Source: Pezicula radicicola
Taxonomy: Eukaryota; Ascomycota; Leotiomycetes; Helotiales; Dermateaceae
Length of the DNA stretch: 64,000 nt
NCBI GenBank assembly: GCA_003008705.1
Contig: PDUO01000067.1
Span: 1 to 64,000 of the forward strand
Direction of reading: 5' to 3'
Shown: positions 57,807 to 64,000 of the stretch, piece by piece
Layout: each line of letters begins with the position of its first letter
Numbering within the stretch: position 1 is the first letter of the stretch
Translations under genes and position numbers: made by a program
Notes under the pieces: generated by a model
What the model saw: only the letters and a program-made list of their open reading frames with translations
Told to the model about the DNA's origin: nothing
Database searches by the model: none

Positions 57807-58768
57807 CTTCAAGTTTAATATTAGGAGCGGAAGAAAAGGAGTGGATTGAGAAATGGGAGTTTAAAGACTAAACGTGTACATAATCGGTATTATCATCTCT
57901 TCTCTGTCTTCAATACTAAGTCAGATAAATCATTCAATCAAATGATTTATCTAGGTAGGTAAGGCAAGCAAGGGATCTAAATCGAGTGAGATATTGAACA
58001 CTGGTAATCCAGCGTGAGTGTGCTAAGCGGTGCTAACGTCACAGCCCGCCAATTTAAATTATTTCGCTAGGTTGATCATGATGTTGAAAGGGAAGACAAT
58101 TCCACGTTCGGAAGTTACTTTCCACTATACCTTGCGGAAACCTCTTGCTGGTGTTGCTCTAAATCAAGACAGTTGAGTGAAGTCAGTTAGATATCTAAGT
58201 CAAAAATAAAACAAGTACAGCACTACTTTTTTAACTTAAAGCAATTCTTGTACTGAATTCCCCATCAGCATGCATATAGTTTGTGTTAAACATCATGGTG
58301 TTAGCAACGTCTACATCTTATGACTCCCAAGTTTACAATTGTCAACAGCAGCCCCTATTTCCAAATGTCCGGATAAAGACTTACGAGATTTACGAGCTTG
58401 AAGCCCCTATTATTTAGGCGAGAGACGGCTCCGATTGACCCCGCGCTTTTCACAAGGAACGAACAACAAACCCCCACCTTCCCCGACTCTTAAGGTTCTC
58501 TGAGCCATCAGCTTGTGGTGGAAAAGGTGCGGATATTGCGGAGGAGAAGAACGGGTTCCGCAACTGCTGACCACTGCTTATTCGAGGGTTTGCAATACTC
58601 GTCGTACAGTACGAGTATGTGGGCCCGGCAAGCAAAGCAGGCAAGCTTGACGGGAATACCCCGCCTTGAATAACTTCAACACTGAAACTACTTCTACATC
58701 AACATCTCCTACTCTCTACATTTTCTGCCGTGGGTAGTTGCAGAACAGTAATTAACAGATTTGTCAAG
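57807..58768. other. Intergenic region before the dioxygenase gene
   Basis: No gene is recognised. It presumably contains the promoter of the intradiol dioxygenase gene. Confidence 0.5.
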
Positions 58769-60114
58769 ATGCCAGCCAACACCACCGAAGGATCCGTCAT
58801 TGAGGAGGCCAAGAAGATCGTCGCGACCCTTCCTCCTATGAAAGATCTGACGACGGATAACATCACTGAGAATGTACACGCAATCAATTCTCTTACTCCT
58901 GATCCACGATTGAAATATCTGCTTGAGAGATTGGTTTCCCATTTACATGACTATGCGAGAGAAACGAGATTGAGTACGCAGGAATGGATGGCTGCTATTA
59001 TGTTCTTGACTAGCGTGGGACAGATTTGTTCGGATGTTCGCCAAGTATGTTTTATTTCTCAAGCTGGCCTTGAGCGGGTATTGATCGATGGTGCAGGAGT
59101 TTATTCTACTTTCAGATGTTTTGGGATTGAGTCTGCTAGTAGATTCAATTGATCATCCCAAACCACCAAAATCAACCGAGGGAACAGTATTAGGTTGGTA
59201 CTCCTTTGCACCGTTGTGCGGACTTGTAATAACAATTATTTCCTGCAGGTCCCTTCCATACACACGATGCACCTTCTTCGGCACTCGGTTCCGACATCTC
59301 CTCGGATCCGGACGGAGAGCCATGTCTGGTTGTGTGCACCGTCAAAGATATAGCCGGAAAACCAATAGAAGGTGTGACGATTGATGTTTGGGAGACCGAC
59401 TCGAAGGGTTTTTACGATGTACAGTATAAGAATAGGGATGGAGCGGATGGAAGAGCTGTTTTGACTTCCGATTCGAATGGAGACTTTTATTTCAAGGCTA
59501 TTGTGCCGGTGCCGTATCCTATTCCTCATGATGGACCGGTAGGGAAACTGTTGAAGGTGTTGAAGAGACATCCTTATAGACCCAGGTATGTCCCTAGTTC
59601 ATATCAATCATTTGCGAGAGTATTTCGAGAGCTAGGATATGTTTACGAGATATCTCCATTCTCAAGATATGTCTTGCTACTCCTGAATCTCTTTTGAAAT
59701 CTGACTTCTACAAGAAAAAATGCTAACACTACATTTCCGAACAGTCACATGCACTTTATGTTTGAAAAGAAAGGCTACGATCACCTCATCACGTAAGTCT
59801 CGGCTCTATCACATTTTGCACACCTACTAACAACACCCCCCAGAGCATTATACCTCCGCAAAGACCCTTTCGAATCTTCCGATGCAGTATTCGGTGTCAA
59901 GGATTCACTAGTCGTTGATGTTGGAAAAGTAAGCAAAGAGCAAGCCGAGAAATACGACGTCAAGGAGGGTAGTGCATTATTGACATATGATTTCGTTCTT
60001 GTCTCGGATACTGAGGCTCAGAGTTTAAGGGAGAAGAAGGCCATGGAGGCCATGAAGTCTCAAGGGAGGAAAATGAAGATGTGGAAGGGATTGCCGATTC
60101 CTGATCTGGATTGA
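58769..60114 (+). CDS. Intradiol ring-cleavage dioxygenase (catechol/hydroxyquinol 1,2-dioxygenase-like)
   Basis: Five exons: 58769-59044, 59097-59193, 59249-59585, 59745-59792 and 59844-60114. The N-terminal helical domain (RLSTQEWMAAIMFLTSVGQI) is the dioxygenase N-terminal dimerisation region. The catalytic domain has GPFHTHDAP, VCTVKDIAGKPIEGVTIDVW, the first Fe(III) ligand Tyr in GFYDVQY, and the remaining ligands Tyr, His, His in HPYRPSHMHFMF, completed by splicing exon 3 to exon 4. These cytoplasmic enzymes open catechol or hydroxyquinol between the hydroxyls, giving muconates for the 3-oxoadipate route. All four iron ligands are present. It follows a tannase-family gene on the same strand after ~960 bp, which suggests phenolic catabolism. 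No muconate cycloisomerase is in the window. Confidence 0.92.
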
Positions 60115-60974
60115 CGGTGTAGTGCATTTTGTAGTTTTGAATAGAATGAATGCACTTTGGAAACAAGCTATAATAGCACTTTAGCAAGGTAGTAGCTCCC
60201 TATGTAAACTGCGGGTGTTGGGCAAATGACGCACGAATCGATCGAGGGGTTCTCAGGGGGCCATTATTTGAAGATGTGCTAATGAACGAAAGAATCGAAT
60301 CTATTAATCCATTGCTTCGTTCATGAATCACATTTTCCAACAAAGTAACCTGCTCACTTCCTGAGTAATCAGGATGCGTAATATTTAATAGTCAAGAGAG
60401 CAATAATTTGTGATATTGTGCTCTTCTGGTCAAGGAACCGATGGTCCAGAATAAGGATAACAAGACCGCCAGACTCCACCCACATCAGAACCACCGAACC
60501 GATCCCACCCCCAACCCTAGCCCCCGAAGCAGCTGAAGCCAAAGGTAAAAAAGGTCATTTGGTGGTGGTTTAGCAATATTTGAGGTAACAGTGGTAATTA
60601 ATGCTGTAGTACACTATGTGTAGAAGGCCATATTTGAGGAAGAAATCCTGTTGATTCTGCATTCCGTACAGATATACTAGCTCTATAGAAACCTTACTTA
60701 CAGACTTCTATTATAAAGAGATTGCTTATTACAAGGAGATAAAGAAAAGGTAGTTGTAGGCCTATTTCAGAACATACTTCACTTTTCAACACCAGGCGAT
60801 ACAGATCGTTTGAGAACGATCATCGTTCTTGATAATAGCATTGAATTTTCCCATGAGGTCGTGGCTGAATAGGAATAACTGTACAGAGTTAGTGTTGTTC
60901 ATAGCAAGGAATTGAGAGATAGGATCTACTGATCTCTAAGCAATCTAAGCAAAAGATATAAAACTCCAGAGGAG
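60115..60974. other. Intergenic region, nothing recognised
   Basis: Only short chance frames. It separates the dioxygenase gene from a decayed minus-strand gene. Confidence 0.4.
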
Positions 60975-62552
60975 CTATGCTGGTGGTTCTGGATCTGGTG
61001 ACGAGGCAAAGGAATGAATGGAGAGAGGCTCTGGTGAAGGGTTCCAAACCAGGAACAAAAAGGTGACAATGTTGTGTTGCCAAATATTCTTTAACGTTAA
61101 AGGAGAAGCACTCAAAATGGCCCTTGGTCCCGGAACTTCCATCCTCTCAAGCTCGAAGCTCAGATAGTTCTTTTTGATCCCGTACCGTTATCAGAACCCA
61201 ACAATGCGAAGTATTCTGGTCCTCCAACCGAGAATCCTGTCTATGCTGTCAGTCTGATGGTGTTATTGGTGGCCTCATTGACGATCTTGTATCGCCAGAT
61301 GCGCTTCAACATAGTGGTAGGCTGCCCCCTCTCCTCAGCTACCTTTAACTATAGTTGTCTAATAACATCTGTCTACGTTAATTGTCTAGATGGATAGTCT
61401 GTATCTAAATTGGGAAAAGTCTCTCCATAAATCAAGGTTCCATTTTCTGGATTGATTCAGTTGATATGGAGAGTGCCTCCTCCACCACACTTAGACTTAA
61501 CCACGCAATATCGGAAGTTGCTAACACTGCGACTTTTTCGACTCTCTAGCTCAAAGCACAGGTAGTTCCTCCTTATCGGAGTCATCTTTTAAACTGTTAC
61601 TTTTGTTGTAGCCTTTTGGTCTAGTAACCTACACCAGTCGGTCAGTGTATGCCAGATAGGATATGCACTTGCTATCGTCCGTACCCTGAATGTTTAAAAC
61701 TCGAGCCTCTGTGCCCAGGTATATTTTCCTTGGAATAATGCTGACTTGATGATTCTCAATCTGATATGTCCAGATTGCTTTGAACCCAGCTCTGTGGAGC
61801 TCCTTCTTTCGCACCTGGATCATCATATCCGTTCAGTGTGTATGCTCGGAATCTGGAGTGATATCCCGGTCTTTAAAGTTCCTTTCGCAAAGCAATATCC
61901 AGTCCCGGTGGTTTGAATAGTTGCGGGATGGTGCTCTGTTATCCTCTATCGTGTGGACTCAATACTACTTTTCCAGCAGTTCTGAAGCTACTCCAATGAC
62001 TATGCAGAATTAGCAACGTCCAGGTAATTATAGGGCAAGACTTACTGGACATCCATGTTCCGGAAAGTATCCTTTCGAAATTGTCCTTGATCCCTGCTTG
62101 CCCTCCGGCGTGTTGAGTATGGCCGTCCAGTGTCTATCAAGACCGCATTGTTGCTCTAGCTCCAACAAGGATACCGGTTCTTTCGTGCAATAGAGAACAA
62201 CTGATGTTGACGGTGATTCAGGTGATTATCATTGTAGTTGCCGTAAGGGGTTGATTGTGTCAATGGCCTCGGATTCATAAGTGCAACTGCTGTTGGCGTT
62301 GGAAAATATCGCGACAGGATACAAAAGTGAGAATACTTCGAACAAAACTCGAGTTGCTATATAGATTCAGCGATGTCCGAGGCTGGGAGCTATAAGACTT
62401 ACCGGTCCTTGCAGCAGCATCGTAGTTCGACTTTGTGTGCGTACAAAAGATTGTTGTTGCTGTCTCTGTTGTTGTGCCCAAAAGGTTGTGAAATTTCTGT
62501 TGGGTTAAAAATGTGTTTTGAAAAGAAGACAAGGCTGAAGGAACGAGGACAT
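60975..62552 (-). pseudogene. Decayed minus-strand gene with internal duplication, family unknown
   Basis: Several minus-strand stretches read as real protein but are cut by stops and frame changes. 62219-62046 gives ESPSTSVVLYCTKEPVSLLE, LEQQCGLDRHWTAILNTPEG and KQGSRTISKGYFPEHGCP before a GTAAGT donor. 61946-61629 gives NHRDWILLCERNFKDRD, then a TGA at 61835-61833, then GFKAIWTYQIENHQVSIIPR to the TAG. 61580-61110 gives NYLCFELESRKSRSV, CGGGGTLHIN, stop, INPENGTLIYGETFPNLDTD, more stops, LKRIWRYKIVNEATNNTIRL, and NYLSFELERMEVPGP. The IW-x-Y-x-I-x-N and NYL-x-FELE motifs each occur twice in the same order, so the protein had a duplicated module of roughly 130-160 residues. Some breaks may be introns I could not place. 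I do not recognise the family. The 5' limit (ATG at 62552) is tentative. Confidence 0.5.
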
Positions 62553-63087
62553 TGATTTCGCTGCTAAGACTGCATATGCAGCCTTCATGACAGGTTGGAG
62601 GATTTTGGCAAAAATTAGGGCCCTGAGGGCGAAAATGAGAAGGTTCTACGAGTGCAATGAATGATAGGCAATCAGTGACCAGGGAAGTTGCTGTGGTGAG
62701 TCACCACACCAGAGAGAACTGCCATGTCTTACCTAGTTAACACACTTGGCTTGAGTAGATAGGTAGGAAGACAGTAATATTACAAATTGTCTCGAGCCCA
62801 GACAGTCTACAGTGTATGCCTTGACCATGCTATAACTCTGCATCATTCCAACACGGTGTAGTCGCGAATGAAGGCTGTTCTTCCACATTATCTTGGCCAA
62901 GATTCAAGCACTCTTTCTTAACAAATCTCCTGCGGCGAATATTGATCAAGCCAACCCGTTTGAACATGCGGATCTATGTCCCTGGCGAATGCTTCCAGCC
63001 CTTCTTTCGTGCCTATCCGTGCAACAGTGTTGTAAGAGCCATTCCAGCACGTAGTAGCCTTTCGCAGCAGAGTCTTATTTCAATATA
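62553..63087. other. Intergenic region, nothing recognised
   Basis: No protein-like frame and no repeat was seen. Confidence 0.4.
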
Positions 63088-63318
63088 TTAATTTTGCGTT
63101 CGTTGGCGGCGGGAAGTGTCTGGCTGCTGCGATTCCGATTCCTCATCATCTGGAAAACAGCACACCTTGCAAACACTGCCGATAACCGCGAACAAAGGCA
63201 TAACTCCAAAACAACCAAAAAAGATAATAAGAATGGAACGCCAGTTGGTCTTGAGCTGATTAATGACTCTCTCGGCGTGCTCCGTTTCTTCTATTGTAAA
63301 CGATGGAATTGGAGCCAT
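63088..63318 (-). CDS. Small single-pass membrane protein (76 aa)
   Basis: An uninterrupted 76-codon frame on the minus strand from the ATG at 63318 (MAPIPSFTIEETEHAERVIN). A charged helix-like N-terminus (~25 residues) precedes a hydrophobic segment (ILIIFFGCFGVMPLFAVIG, about residues 29-47), then VCKVCCFPDDEESESQQPD and a basic tail. The C-x-x-C-C near the membrane could be palmitoylated. No family is recognised. Composition and domain order favour a real gene over a chance frame. Confidence 0.55.
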   Translation of the reverse strand: MAPIPSFTIEETEHAERVINQLKTNWRSILIIFFGCFGVMPLFAVIGSVCKVCCFPDDEESESQQPDTSRRQRTQN

Positions 63319-64000
63319 TGTCGCAGTTAGAAATGTGGATGAAGCTGGTGGGAATAATTGGCGACCACGACGTTGGTTTTCTTTTCTGTGAAGTGACAGA
63401 TTTGTGTCTGATAATTGAGAAGAACTTAGGGAACCAAGGAGATTTGAGAGATTTGATTTACACCTTGTGGACTAGAGTTATGAGCTAAGCAATGCTAAGT
63501 CGTCATGTCTGATCAGATGTCACATATACACTTTAGACAGTTGTTAAGCTTTACCTAACACTGGCTTTCAAATTTAGCCCGGTCTCTGCGCTAGAGCTAT
63601 AGCAAGGTAGTTGCGATGGATATTAAAATGAAGATTATTCGAACTTCACGTTCTTACTTTAAAACCTGGTTTTCTGACAAATGAAATTTTGCAGTGACTG
63701 CGTATACGATTTTCGCTCAAAGGGAACATAAAAGTAGTGTAATGAAGATAAGATGAAATCTTTCGTCTGTCTTGAACACCTTATTATTTAAGCCCTTGTC
63801 GGTCACCATGTTAATTTCAACGAGGAAAGAGCGATTAAGCGAGCGCCTTTCTCAAAGTGCTTGAATGAAACTTGGCTCAAATATATGATGAAAAAGTAGC
63901 CAAATGTCGTGCGACATCACAAATACACTCTAATTGTGATTCTTGTACCAGCCCATCTATACCTTTCCTTTGCATGCAATTTTTGATTCTTTGAAGCACA
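63319..64000. other. Window end, nothing recognised
   Basis: No gene or repeat could be supported in the last ~680 bases. Confidence 0.4.

Overview
The window is nuclear DNA of a filamentous ascomycete (Pezizomycotina). Genes are spliced with short GT...AG introns, and one gene is clearly an AreA/NIT2-type nitrogen regulator. Also present are a WSC-domain surface protein, Zn2Cys6 and EAF transcription proteins, plant cell-wall enzymes, and a 3.3 kb block with the hallmark of repeat-induced point mutation (RIP). A leotiomycete-like fungus is my guess; nothing here proves the class.

Layout. 1-3360 is an AT-only RIP block, probably a dead transposon, ending in a tRNA-like remnant. 3983-12853 holds a membrane-anchored GH3 beta-glucosidase (+), a Dal5/Liz1-type MFS transporter (-), a divergently transcribed 2-oxoglutarate/Fe(II) oxygenase (+) and an unknown gene (+). 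13093-17032 holds an unknown gene (-) and a WSC-domain membrane protein (-). 17033-24431 is 7.4 kb without a recognisable gene, leading into areA (24432-27677, +). 29547-36899 holds a frameshifted unknown gene (-), a P-loop kinase (-), a SET-domain gene broken by an in-frame TAA (-) and EAF (-). 38124-42691 holds an eight-exon Baeyer-Villiger-type monooxygenase (+) and a GH5 endoglucanase with a 9-nt microexon (+). 44096-45565 is a Zn2Cys6 regulator (-), 46569-48253 a secreted repeat protein (+), and a 55-N assembly gap follows. 50407-51232 is a second broken unknown gene (+). 51233-54920 is gene-poor and carries a diverged repeat pair. 54921-60114 holds a small membrane protein (+), a tannase/feruloyl-esterase gene with one in-frame TGA (+) and an intact intradiol ring-cleavage dioxygenase (+). 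60975-62552 is a decayed gene with internal duplication (-), and 63088-63318 a small membrane protein (-).

How the parts may work together. Several genes fit saprotrophic or plant-associated growth: GH3 and GH5 act on beta-glucans and cellulose, and the tannase-family esterase could release phenolic acids that the neighbouring intradiol dioxygenase family would ring-open. The transporter/oxygenase pair shares an 828-bp intergenic region with three GATAAG sites, which fits nitrogen-responsive control by an AreA-type factor such as the one encoded in the same window. Five loci carry disruptions (in-frame stops or frameshifts), so gene decay, with RIP-compatible C-to-T/G-to-A changes in some, is a theme here. 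I found no CRISPR array, no clear backbone enzyme for a secondary-metabolite cluster, and no convincing new multi-gene system. The most unusual items are the decayed duplicated gene near 61-62.5 kb and the two broken, possibly related genes near 30 and 51 kb.
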